From assembly GCA_944325295.1 (NCBI GenBank), contig CALUZL010000119.1, positions 1 to 23,607 on the forward strand: a stretch of DNA of 23,607 bases, read 5' to 3'. This DNA is from an uncultured Erysipelotrichaceae bacterium. GTDB taxonomy: Bacteria; Bacillota_I; Bacilli_A; Erysipelotrichales; Erysipelotrichaceae. The notes below the pieces were generated by a model. It ran no database searches, had not been told where the DNA came from, and saw nothing but the letters and a program-made list of their open reading frames with translations. A program made the translations under genes and the position numbers. Positions 8,849 to 15,801 of this stretch are shown piece by piece; the stretch's first letter is position 1, and each line of letters opens with the position of its first letter.

Positions 8849-9013
8849 ATGGCAAAGATATATAAATTGTAATTTGAGTTACCGTTAGATACTTCTTCTA
8901 TCGACATCCTAAAGAAAAAGGCCAATACAGATAAAGGCATCATCAGAGAAGTTTTAGTATCTAGTGGTATCCAGCTTTATACCATCCATTCTTATGATAA
9001 TGGCTCTATTTAG
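8849..9013 (+). pseudogene. Remnant of a small protein, possibly pRiA4b ORF-3-like
   Basis: A strong AGGAGG sits just before ATG 8849. The frame MAKIYKL stops at TAA 8870-8872 and then continues in the same frame with FELPLDTSSIDILKKKANTD to TAG at 9011. CAA (Gln) would restore the first stop. The start resembles plasmid pRiA4b ORF-3-like proteins (KVYxLxFELPL with an LHxLIQ segment after it), but here the sequence degenerates after about 53 codons, where that segment should be. The ribosome binding site still looks functional, but only a 7-residue peptide would be made. Confidence 0.4.
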
Positions 9014-9314
9014 TTTCACTGATTATCACCTACATTCTTTTAGATTGCCTAGTGCACATTTCAGTAAAGTATCACCCACCACATATTTCAGAGCCAAATT
9101 ATGTGATACCTCCACTTAAAATTTAAATTAACTTTTTATGCAAAGAAATTCCATGGTCCAAGGTGATATGAGCAGCTAATAATGGGCTTGATATTGCAGT
9201 GTTTACGCTTGCGACATCAATAAAACAGCTGCCTCATATGAAGTCCCATGGACCATGGAGGAATTGGAATAAATAGCATAGTGATTCATAATAGTTTTTA
9301 CCTCAAGACATGTG
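9014..9314. other. Non-coding stretch with nested inverted repeats
   Basis: No gene was seen on either strand. GTATCAC (9069-9075) and GTGATAC (9103-9109) form one inverted repeat. CCATGGTCCA (9151-9160) and TGGACCATGG (9249-9258) form another, and its inner parts also pair. This is probably the eroded end of a former gene or mobile element. Confidence 0.5.
9151..9258. repeat. 108-bp imperfect inverted repeat
   Basis: The outer arms CCATGGTCCA and TGGACCATGG are exact 10-bp complements. Further in, ATATGAGCAGCT (9166-9177) pairs with AGCTGCCTCATAT (9227-9239), apart from one extra base. The loop is about 50 bp. It could be a small non-autonomous element or an old hairpin structure. No target-site duplication is obvious. 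Confidence 0.5.
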
Positions 9315-9380
9315 GCTCAAAATACAGCGTCTTAGATGACTCAAAATATACCGATGCGAGTAGCTCAAATATAGCGATGT
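9315..9380. repeat. 24-bp tandem repeat, three copies (CTCAAAATA core), IS21-end-like
   Basis: CTCAAAATA or CTCAAATA occurs at 9316, 9340 and 9364, an exact 24-bp period, each copy followed by an ACAGCG/ACCGATG/AGCGATG segment. IS21-family transposons carry several such repeats of about 20 bp at their ends, often of the form GTGGCTCA-plus-A/T-run, so this may be the surviving end of one. No istA/istB coding sequence was recognised next to it. The repeat ends just before the stop codon of the reverse ATPase gene. Confidence 0.5.
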
Positions 9381-9386
9381 AATCAC

Positions 9387-10631
9387 TTATAATTCTTCTT
9401 TATTTAATAGAAAATCGATAAGGTTTATCGTCCTAATTCCCCTTTCGTCAATTCTTGGCTTAATCTCATCCCTTGTAATAATGAGCTTTTTAAATGAATC
9501 GTTAATATGCATTAAAGGCCTAACTTCTTGATCTATTTTATCTGGGGTTGGAAGCCGATAAGCTGATTGAATGTAGACTCGCTCAGGCCCTTTGTTACAA
9601 ACAAAATCAACTTCTGCTTTCTTATACATCGGATTACCATTACTAGAACTAGTTAGAAGCGGCATTTCACCAACATCAACATTATATCCCCTGAATCTAA
9701 GTTCATTATAAATGATATTCTCCATGATATGAGTATCTTCTAATTGTCTAAAGTCAATGCTTATATTCCTAAGTCCTAAATCAGTAAAGTAATATTTGAA
9801 AGGCGAGTTAATGTATCGCTTGCCCTTTATATCATATCTTTTTGCTTTTTCTATTAGAAATGAATCTTCCAGATAATTTAAGTATTTTATGACCGTCGAT
9901 TGGGTAATGTTTCTTTTCTTTACACTATTGAATGTCAGAGCTAATTTCCTTGGATTAGTCAAAGATCCAATAGAAGATGCTGCAAAGTTAAACAGATCAC
10001 TCAAATCCTCCTTATTTCTTATCCTATAGCGATAAATTACATCATTGATATAGATCTCGTTTAAGATATTACCAAGATATTCTATCTTATCTTCATCATC
10101 TTTGAACGACGCAACTAAAGGTAATCCTCCATATCTTGAATAATCTTCATATGCCATATTCATATCTGTGTATGATGAAGAAAACTCCCTGAATGATAAC
10201 GGCATGATATGAATCTGATCGCCACGTCCTCTAAATTCTGTAATAATGTCCTTTGAAAGAAACTTAGCGTTGCTGCCTGTTACATATACATCAAGATTAG
10301 CGATATGTATAAAACCATTTAAAACATCCTCAAAAGATCTTAGATACTGGACTTCATCTAAGAGAAGATAATACAGATCATCATCGACGATCTTGCTATT
10401 AACATAATCAAAAATCGTATCAGGATCCCTAAGTTTCCTATTAGCATAATCATCTAGCGCAATTCTAATAATATGATCTTCTTTTATACCATTATTTAAA
10501 AGATAACGATAAAAAATACTAAACAAAAGGTACGATTTTCCACAACGCCTGACACCGGTAATGATCTTTATTAAGTGGTTATTTTTTCTTTTTATAAGTT
10601 TCTTTAAATAAGTATCTCTTAGAAATTCCAT
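9387..10631 (-). CDS. AAA ATPase with C-terminal DUF4143 domain, reverse copy 1
   Basis: This 414-residue protein has Walker A GVRRCGKS (26-33), Walker B YLLLDEVQ (88-95) and VYVTGSNAKFLS with the arginine-rich TEFRGRG, typical of this subgroup. A DNA-binding-like segment (SSIGSLTNP onward) follows. The DUF4143 end reads EVDFVCNKGPERVYIQSAYR. Asp342 is kept, but the second acidic/lysine pair is replaced by Q-S-A, so classic PD-(D/E)xK chemistry is doubtful. The ribosome binding site GAGGT lies five bases before the ATG. It is clearly related to the ATPase at 11407-12678; both share SSQIGSLTNP/SSIGSLTNP, RYDIKGK/RFDIKGK and YYFTDLGLRN. They are probably an old tandem duplication or two acquired paralogues. 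Cellular role unknown. Confidence 0.88.
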   Translation of the reverse strand: MEFLRDTYLKKLIKRKNNHLIKIITGVRRCGKSYLLFSIFYRYLLNNGIKEDHIIRIALDDYANRKLRDPDTIFDYVNSKIVDDDLYYLLLDEVQYLRSFEDVLNGFIHIANLDVYVTGSNAKFLSKDIITEFRGRGDQIHIMPLSFREFSSSYTDMNMAYEDYSRYGGLPLVASFKDDEDKIEYLGNILNEIYINDVIYRYRIRNKEDLSDLFNFAASSIGSLTNPRKLALTFNSVKKRNITQSTVIKYLNYLEDSFLIEKAKRYDIKGKRYINSPFKYYFTDLGLRNISIDFRQLEDTHIMENIIYNELRFRGYNVDVGEMPLLTSSSNGNPMYKKAEVDFVCNKGPERVYIQSAYRLPTPDKIDQEVRPLMHINDSFKKLIITRDEIKPRIDERGIRTINLIDFLLNKEEL

Positions 10632-10942
10632 ATTACCTCATTATTTATTCAACTATCTTTAATTACATACTTAGTATAGCATATTAAGAATACATTTAAC
10701 TAAATATTTAGTAAAATATACACGATAATTGTATTTATTACTTGGATAAAACTGTATATCACTACCCGACTTTCGAACTTCCTAGATTATGAATACGCAT
10801 ACATGTCTCAATGGTATCGAGTTTTTTAGACACTTCATATTTAGACGAATTGCTACACAAAAAATACCGCCGCATACTATTACTTTGATAAAAAAGATAT
10901 CGGGTTCACAATTCAAAACAAGACGAGAAAGCGAATCTTGAC
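10632..10942. other. AT-rich intergenic region, no convincing gene
   Basis: On the minus strand TATACT near 10669-10674 is a possible -10 box for the ATPase gene, within the small palindrome ATACTTAGTAT; no good -35 box was seen. Open frames of 50-67 codons exist on both strands around 10782-10985, without ribosome binding sites or recognisable motifs. The minus-strand one also overlaps the end of the zinc-ribbon gene. I treat them as chance or decayed sequence. Confidence 0.4.
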
Positions 10943-11332
10943 TTAGATAGATATAGTCAGGATGATACCGAACAAAATGATACATATCGTTATGAAGATG
11001 ATTATAATTCGTGGGTATTGTGGCTCATTAGCACTTGGTTTATAGTATCTTTTCCATACGATGGCATAATCACTATAAGCATCATTATTAATGCACATCA
11101 ATAATAGTAATATTCCACCGACAATACTGATACTAAAAGTTAGCATATGAAGACTTCTTAGTATCACTGCTATAAAACCATACATAACAAAGAAAAGTGA
11201 TACTGCGATAATAAAGACGACATTACGATCATGATTGATCTTTTGCATTTGATATTTTCTTTCATGTTCTTTAGAACAGAAATCTTCACTCTCATCCTTT
11301 AAAGGAATATTACAATATTTACATCTTTTCAT
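10943..11332 (-). CDS. Small zinc-ribbon membrane protein
   Basis: This 129-residue protein starts with a zinc-ribbon-like motif: Cys4, Cys7, Cys19 and His23 (CKYC ... FCSKEH). This resembles the DUF2116-type ribbon found at the N-terminus of small bacterial membrane proteins. Three hydrophobic helices follow, at about residues 38-57, 64-80 and 109-127, with a charged loop at 81-107. There is no signal peptide, so the ribbon is probably cytoplasmic. No clear Shine-Dalgarno precedes the ATG. The gene lies 74 bp after the second reverse ATPase and may be transcribed with it. It matches no family of known function. Confidence 0.65.
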   Translation of the reverse strand: MKRCKYCNIPLKDESEDFCSKEHERKYQMQKINHDRNVVFIIAVSLFFVMYGFIAVILRSLHMLTFSISIVGGILLLLMCINNDAYSDYAIVWKRYYKPSANEPQYPRIIIIFITICIILFGIILTISI

Positions 11333-11406
11333 AAGGCTGATTTTATTTGAATTTGTATCCTTTGATTAATATATTGATATTGTCTATAGACATTACTACG
11401 TTGCTA

Positions 11407-12678
11407 TTAGAATAACTCGATTTTGCCAAGCAAGAAATCGATCAAACTACAATGATAAAAACCATTATCATCATAGAAATCATGATTGATGTCATTTTGG
11501 ACAACGATCTTTTTGAAGAAGTCACCTGTCAATTTCAAGGAGCTTAGTTCAGCCTCCGCCCTGCTTTCGTCGTCCATTCTTAGTGCAGATTGGATATAGG
11601 TCCTCTTGTTTCCGTTATTGATCACAAAGTCGATTTCTTTTATGCGGTTTGCACCGTTTCTCCGATCCTTGACCACGCCGATATCGACTAAATACCCTTG
11701 CCGTAATAGATCGTTGTAGATTGCATTCTCCATTAAATGACCTGGATCATACTGTCTAAAATTTAAACGGGCATTTCTCAGTCCAAGATCAGTAAAGTAG
11801 TATTTATTAGGATGCCTTAAATATGATTTGCCCTTAATATCAAAACGTTTAGCCTTGGAAACTAAAAAAGCGTTGATGGAAAGATCGATATAAGAAGAGA
11901 CTAGATTAGAGTCAATATTTTCCTTTCGCGCTTCACTTAAAACATTTGCGACATTGGTAGGGTTCGTTAAAGAACCGATCTGCGATGACAAATAATCAAG
12001 GACTTGTTCTAAGACATCAGCTTTTTTGATGTGGTCTCTTTCAACGATATCTCTAAGATATACTTCATCATATAGCGATTTTAGATATTGCTGTTTTTTT
12101 ATATCGCTATCTAAGGTCGTAATATGCGGCATACCGCCATACAAAAAGTATTCCTCTAAGCGCACCCTTACATCGCCACCCATATATTCATAGTATTCTT
12201 CAAATGATAAAGGATAAACGTGAATTTGGGTGGAGCGTCCTCTAAACTCGGTCATGATATCGCTTGATAACATTTTGGAATTAGATCCGGTCACATAGAC
12301 ATCGAGATTCTTATATGAATTTAATTCATTCAACATGTCATAGATATTGACTTCAATATCTCCGCTTTCTTTATCAACGACACTATTTGAAAACTGTACT
12401 TCATCAATAAACAGGTAAAAGCGTTGATCTGATTTTGAAACGACAGCTTCAACATAGTCGCACAGCGTTATCGGATTTCGATATTTGTAGTGTCTTCTTT
12501 GATCTAATGAGATAGAGAGGATATGATCTTCACTTATATCTTGTTTTAGTAAATAATCTTTGAACAGCTCAAACAAAAGCACCGACTTGCCGGATCTTCT
12601 AAGTCCGGTAATGATTTTGATCTGTCCGTCCCACATACTTTGAATGAGTTGATTGAGATAAAAATTACGCTCGATCAT
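11407..12678 (-). CDS. AAA ATPase with C-terminal DUF4143 domain, reverse copy 2
   Basis: I choose the ATG at 12678, giving 423 residues, because GAAAGGG lies at the right distance upstream; a GTG three codons earlier (12687) is also open but too close to that site. Walker A is GLRRSGKS (25-32) and Walker B YLFIDEVQ (88-95). VYVTGSNSKMLS, TEFRGRS and YYFTDLGLRNARLNF match the reverse copy at 9387. The DUF4143 end has KEIDFVINNGNKRTYIQSALR, again with Asp kept and Q-S-A in place of E-x-K. A 36-bp palindrome lies 17 bp upstream of the start, in the likely leader or operator. Function is unknown; the shared Q-S-A suggests a distinct subfamily with altered or lost nuclease activity. Confidence 0.88.
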   Translation of the reverse strand: MIERNFYLNQLIQSMWDGQIKIITGLRRSGKSVLLFELFKDYLLKQDISEDHILSISLDQRRHYKYRNPITLCDYVEAVVSKSDQRFYLFIDEVQFSNSVVDKESGDIEVNIYDMLNELNSYKNLDVYVTGSNSKMLSSDIMTEFRGRSTQIHVYPLSFEEYYEYMGGDVRVRLEEYFLYGGMPHITTLDSDIKKQQYLKSLYDEVYLRDIVERDHIKKADVLEQVLDYLSSQIGSLTNPTNVANVLSEARKENIDSNLVSSYIDLSINAFLVSKAKRFDIKGKSYLRHPNKYYFTDLGLRNARLNFRQYDPGHLMENAIYNDLLRQGYLVDIGVVKDRRNGANRIKEIDFVINNGNKRTYIQSALRMDDESRAEAELSSLKLTGDFFKKIVVQNDINHDFYDDNGFYHCSLIDFLLGKIELF

Positions 12679-12694
12679 ATAAAACACCCTTTCA

Positions 12695-12730
12695 TCTAGA
12701 ATTATGGACGTATACGTCGCTAATTCTAGA
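12695..12730. promoter_or_regulatory. 36-bp near-perfect palindrome upstream of a DUF4143 ATPase
   Basis: TCTAGAATTA (12695-12704) and TAATTCTAGA (12721-12730) are exact complements, and the centre GACGTATACGTC (12707-12718) is a perfect 12-bp palindrome. Only the two pairs at 12705-12706/12719-12720 mismatch. It lies just upstream of the ribosome binding site of the reverse ATPase, so it could be a dimeric operator or, if transcribed, a leader hairpin. No clear T-run on the minus strand argues for a terminator. Confidence 0.6.
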
Positions 12731-12810
12731 TATATATTACCATTTATTTTGCTGTTTTTTCTATTTATAATCTTTCATCTCACTAAATTGGTTTTGTTAT
12801 ATATGTTGAC

Positions 12811-13008
12811 TTAATGATTTTGGCTCACCAAGATATGCAACGTCTTTTCTTCATAAATAACCCGATAATCATCAGGTACTAGATCGATCTTTTTGATAAT
12901 ATCGCTCCAATAGTTTATAAATGTTTGTTTGAAAATATAGAAAGCTGTCCTTTGACAGTCTGAGTTGAAACCTGTATCAACAGCAACATATTTACATTCT
13001 TTTGTTTT
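12811..13008 (-). pseudogene. C-terminal fragment of an unidentified protein
   Basis: The reverse strand is open for 65 codons without a start codon, from a stop at 13009-13011 to TAA at 12811-12813. It contains KYVAVDTGFNSDC, FIFK-like YIFKQTFINYWSDIIKKID and DDYRVIYEEKTLHILV. Composition and pattern look like real protein, so it is probably the end of a gene whose front part is gone. I do not recognise the family. Confidence 0.35.
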
Positions 13009-13180
13009 TTATAAGAGTTAAAAAATGAAGTCGAGATGTTTACATCACGTTTTAGCGTGAACCGATAGTTTTTAATTATAGAACGTTTTTAAAGAGATAG
13101 GGCATAAAGCTTTATAGGATGACTGATTATAATTCCATTTCGGTATCAGATGAGCTTAAACTATGCAGTTGTCGATATTT

Positions 13181-13203
13181 CAAAACTTCATAATGAAGTT
13201 TTG
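13181..13203. repeat. 23-bp perfect palindrome CAAAACTTCAT/ATGAAGTTTTG
   Basis: Two 11-bp arms flank a single A at 13192. The 10-mer CAAAACTTCA and its complement TGAAGTTTTG also occur as a looser inverted repeat inside the COG2865 remnant (about 6992-7020). A second TTTCAAAAC/GTTTTGAAA pair (13179-13218) overlaps it. It could be an operator or part of a small dispersed repeat. Confidence 0.5.
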
Positions 13204-13343
13204 GGTGATGTTTTGAAATTTTCAAAGTATCACTCATATAAAATCACATATGGTTTTAAAGATACATCTTATCAAAACGGAATGTGCTTTCGCAAAGATG
13301 ATGTTTTTTGATAGTATTAAGTTCTAAGAAACCGAAATGAATT

Positions 13344-13952
13344 ATGACAGATATTAAACGTATTGATAAATATAAAGACGATCGTTTTTCCAAAGAGGTT
13401 CTTTATCAACATGGGGCATTTCTCATTGACGACAGACCTTATGAAGTAAAGATTATTTCAAAAGATGAAGCGATAGTATATGGTGAAGATCCGAATAAAT
13501 ACAGCGCTCTCATTGAAGAGTTTCGCTTTTTCTCACCACACATTGCGATCTTCAAGGACAAGGATGGCTATGCCATAAAAGAATATCCTAAAGCAAATAT
13601 CATCAGCATACCCTTAGATGCAATCCAACCTTCTCAGTTTTATGTCGACAAAGATAAAATCCAAGCGATCGCCAGCTTTATAAAAAAGCCCGATGACATC
13701 ATCATCCAGGCAATAGAATGTGATGATCACTACATTGCGCTCGATGGTCATACGAGGCTTTATTTTGCTGTTATGAACGGTTGGAGCAGTGTCAGAGCTG
13801 TCTTGGTAAGTGCTGATGATTATGTATCTGATTTTGTTAGGGAAGCTGCAAATCGCGGTGTATATAAACCTCAAGATCTGATCTTGCTTGAGCATGAAGA
13901 ATATGTGATCAAATGGCATAACTTTTGTGACGAGTACTTTAAAAATCGCTAA
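13344..13952 (+). CDS. ParB-like nuclease-fold protein
   Basis: In this 202-residue protein, residues 85-155 resemble the ParB/sulfiredoxin fold. IISIPLDAIQPSQFYVD is followed by IIIQAIECDDHYIALDGHTR (LDGHTR at 133-138) and LYFAVMNGWSSVRAVLV, the usual order in ParB-type domains. The N-terminal 80 residues are not recognised. There is no ParB helix-turn-helix and no parA neighbour, so chromosome segregation is unlikely. In stand-alone proteins of this kind the domain may bind or hydrolyse nucleotides, which is inference here. The ribosome binding site is weak. The HAD phosphatase gene starts 32 bp downstream on the same strand, so the two probably form an operon. Confidence 0.55.
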   Translation: MTDIKRIDKYKDDRFSKEVLYQHGAFLIDDRPYEVKIISKDEAIVYGEDPNKYSALIEEFRFFSPHIAIFKDKDGYAIKEYPKANIISIPLDAIQPSQFYVDKDKIQAIASFIKKPDDIIIQAIECDDHYIALDGHTRLYFAVMNGWSSVRAVLVSADDYVSDFVREAANRGVYKPQDLILLEHEEYVIKWHNFCDEYFKNR

Positions 13953-13984
13953 GGGTAAAGCGAGACTGAAAGGTGATTAGAAAC

Positions 13985-14764
13985 ATGAAGTTATTAGTAG
14001 CAGATCTTGATGGTGCTCTCTATCCAAAGAAAGATAAGGAGGGCGCTTTGTTAGCGAGAAACATCGCGGCATTAAACAAGTGGTACAGACAAGGAAACAT
14101 AGTAGTCATCGCCACATCACGAGGAATAGGCCATCTTGATGAGTTAAAGAGGAAATTGACGATACCTTTTACCTTTATCGGCGCTAACGGAGCGATCATC
14201 GTCGATGAAGCTGGCAATGTAGCGGAAAAGACATTTAAAGCTTGTGTTTATAATGAGATCGTCAAAGAAGCAGCTAATGATAAGCTTAATCTATCAGTGA
14301 CAACGATTTATGATGGCAATTGGTATTGGAGTACCAAAGAAGCTTATCCGATCAAAGGCGCAACAAAGATAAGAACGGCATGGCAATATATCATTCAAAG
14401 AGAAGAGTTAGATCCATCGCTTCCGCTAACCCAGATCAAGATATTGATCCCCAAAGAAGAACTTGCAAGATATAAGGATCACTTAAAGTCAAAGTATCCG
14501 GACCTTTCGATCGTTTCCAGCAATAAAGATACGATCGATATCCAAGCACAAGAAGCGACAAAAGGGGCGGCAATAAAAGATATCATCCAAGACCTCGATT
14601 TGAGTATCGACGATGTCTTTGCGGTCGGTGATTCTGAAAACGATATTGCGATGTTTGAATTGGTTCCCAACAGCTATTGCATGAAGGATGGCGATGCTGT
14701 CGCCAAGTGCAGCGCACGTTATTTGATCGACACTGTATCTGATCTTATAGACAGCGAAGTATAG
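13985..14764 (+). CDS. HAD-superfamily (Cof-type) phosphatase
   Basis: I choose ATG 13985 (259 residues) because AAAGGTGA lies eight bases upstream; a GTG at 13973 gives four more residues but would overlap that site. The HAD motifs are in order: I, VADLDGAL (nucleophile Asp and second Asp); II, VIATSRG; III, KGAAIKDI; IV, GDSENDIAMF. A C2-type cap sits between II and III. Motif I has Ala where Cof-type enzymes usually have Thr (DxDGT), a mild departure that leaves both Asp residues in place. Such proteins dephosphorylate small molecules such as sugar phosphates or pyridoxal phosphate; the substrate cannot be read from sequence. It converges with the ArsR-type regulator gene, whose end is 17 bp away, and no terminator is seen between them. 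Confidence 0.85.
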   Translation: MKLLVADLDGALYPKKDKEGALLARNIAALNKWYRQGNIVVIATSRGIGHLDELKRKLTIPFTFIGANGAIIVDEAGNVAEKTFKACVYNEIVKEAANDKLNLSVTTIYDGNWYWSTKEAYPIKGATKIRTAWQYIIQREELDPSLPLTQIKILIPKEELARYKDHLKSKYPDLSIVSSNKDTIDIQAQEATKGAAIKDIIQDLDLSIDDVFAVGDSENDIAMFELVPNSYCMKDGDAVAKCSARYLIDTVSDLIDSEV

Positions 14765-14781
14765 GCTGGTGAATAATCTTA

Positions 14782-15801
14782 TTAACTAAACTTTTTCTTC
14801 AGATACTCAATGATGCCAAGAGCGTGTTCCTTATCGTATTCGTAATAGATGCGATTGTCGATGCGTTTGGCTTTGATGAGACCGGCATTCATCAGCGAAT
14901 CGATGTGATAGGAGATAGTCGATGTCTTTAAACCGAGACTTTTGGCAAGTTGCGCCCCGTACATCTTTTTCTCCTTTAAAAGCTCGATTATTTTGAGTTT
15001 GGAGGGATCGTTTATGACTTTAATAAAAGCGGCAAGCCTTTGTTCGATGTCATCTTTAAAAAAACTGAAGTTTTCAATGGCGTTTAGATCGATCGCTAAA
15101 CCGAATATGATCTCTAAAGGTGATCTGTCTTCATCGTCGATCGTGATCATCAGTGAGCGAAAATTCGTGATGCTGGGCATAACGTAGACATCGCCATCAT
15201 ATTTGACATTGACTTCATCTAAGATCGCCTGAGTATGGCTCTCATCAAAGTAATCTATGAAGTCGGAATCGTCAAATTTGGCATATATCTTTGTTAGATC
15301 TCTTTTTATCTTTTCGATATCGGCAAAGATGGCATCGATATAAGGTTTTGGATCTTCAAGCGCTTTTATGAGCGTCACCTTGTCATGATCTTCAAGATCG
15401 AGATTGAGTATCTCCTGCAAGAGATTTTTTTCATCTCCAAAAACGATGTTTAGTCTTCTTACGATCTCAACACTTTCGCAACGCATATCATTGAATCCAG
15501 AGAGCTTCTTTAAAAGATCGTCTTTGAATGATTTCTGCTCGATCTTCTCTGTGGGGATGAAACTGTTTATCAGGCAGGAAGCTAGGGATGCTTTGGTGTT
15601 TTTAAAAAAACGATAAAGACTTGGATCTTGGACCTCGATCTTTGAAAGGATAGCCGACAGATCGTCGTAGATCATAGTGGCGATGTTTTGATCGATGTGT
15701 GCTCCTTCGCTTGAAAGTTTTTGATCGTTGACTTTTTTCTGCAACAGATCAAGCGCTTCAATCGTATACAGAGGAGTTTTTAAATGATGGATCTTAAGCA
15801 T
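14782..15801 (-). CDS. ArsR-type winged-helix transcription regulator
   Basis: This 339-residue protein has a C-terminal winged helix at about 264-325: DPSKLKIIELL, then YGAQLAKSLGLKTSTISYHI (recognition helix), then the wing GLIKAKRIDNRIYYEY. The long N-terminal part, about 250 helical residues, is probably a ligand or signal domain of the DUF5937-like kind seen in large ArsR regulators; I cannot identify the ligand. Its ATG overlaps the end of the MFS exporter gene by 8 bp, and its ribosome binding site GGAGG lies within that gene, so both are translated from one transcript. The palindrome in the shared promoter (17070-17087) is the obvious binding site. The likely role is repression of its own operon until the exporter substrate appears. 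Confidence 0.82.
   Translation of the reverse strand: MLKIHHLKTPLYTIEALDLLQKKVNDQKLSSEGAHIDQNIATMIYDDLSAILSKIEVQDPSLYRFFKNTKASLASCLINSFIPTEKIEQKSFKDDLLKKLSGFNDMRCESVEIVRRLNIVFGDEKNLLQEILNLDLEDHDKVTLIKALEDPKPYIDAIFADIEKIKRDLTKIYAKFDDSDFIDYFDESHTQAILDEVNVKYDGDVYVMPSITNFRSLMITIDDEDRSPLEIIFGLAIDLNAIENFSFFKDDIEQRLAAFIKVINDPSKLKIIELLKEKKMYGAQLAKSLGLKTSTISYHIDSLMNAGLIKAKRIDNRIYYEYDKEHALGIIEYLKKKFS

Larger units (their letters stand above)
12731..13343. other. Long intergenic region with gene remnants and palindromes
   Basis: This AT-rich gap holds a reverse-strand coding remnant (12811-13008), a small hairpin with arms TCACG/CGTGA near 13043-13058 and a 23-bp palindrome (13181-13203). It also holds a 53-codon + strand frame, 13150-13311, beginning MSLNYAVVDISKLHNEVLG. 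That frame reads like protein but has no ribosome binding site and no known match; it may be a small gene or a fragment. Confidence 0.4.

Noticed and set aside
10782..10985. 67-codon reverse frame after the zinc-ribbon gene
   Set aside because: It overlaps the zinc-ribbon gene in another frame, has no ribosome binding site and no recognisable motif.
13043..13058. Hairpin TCACG/CGTGA as a terminator
   Set aside because: The stem is only five pairs and no T-run follows directly.
13344..13952. Plasmid or chromosome partition system
   Set aside because: Only the ParB-like fold is present; there is no parA and no parS-like cluster.
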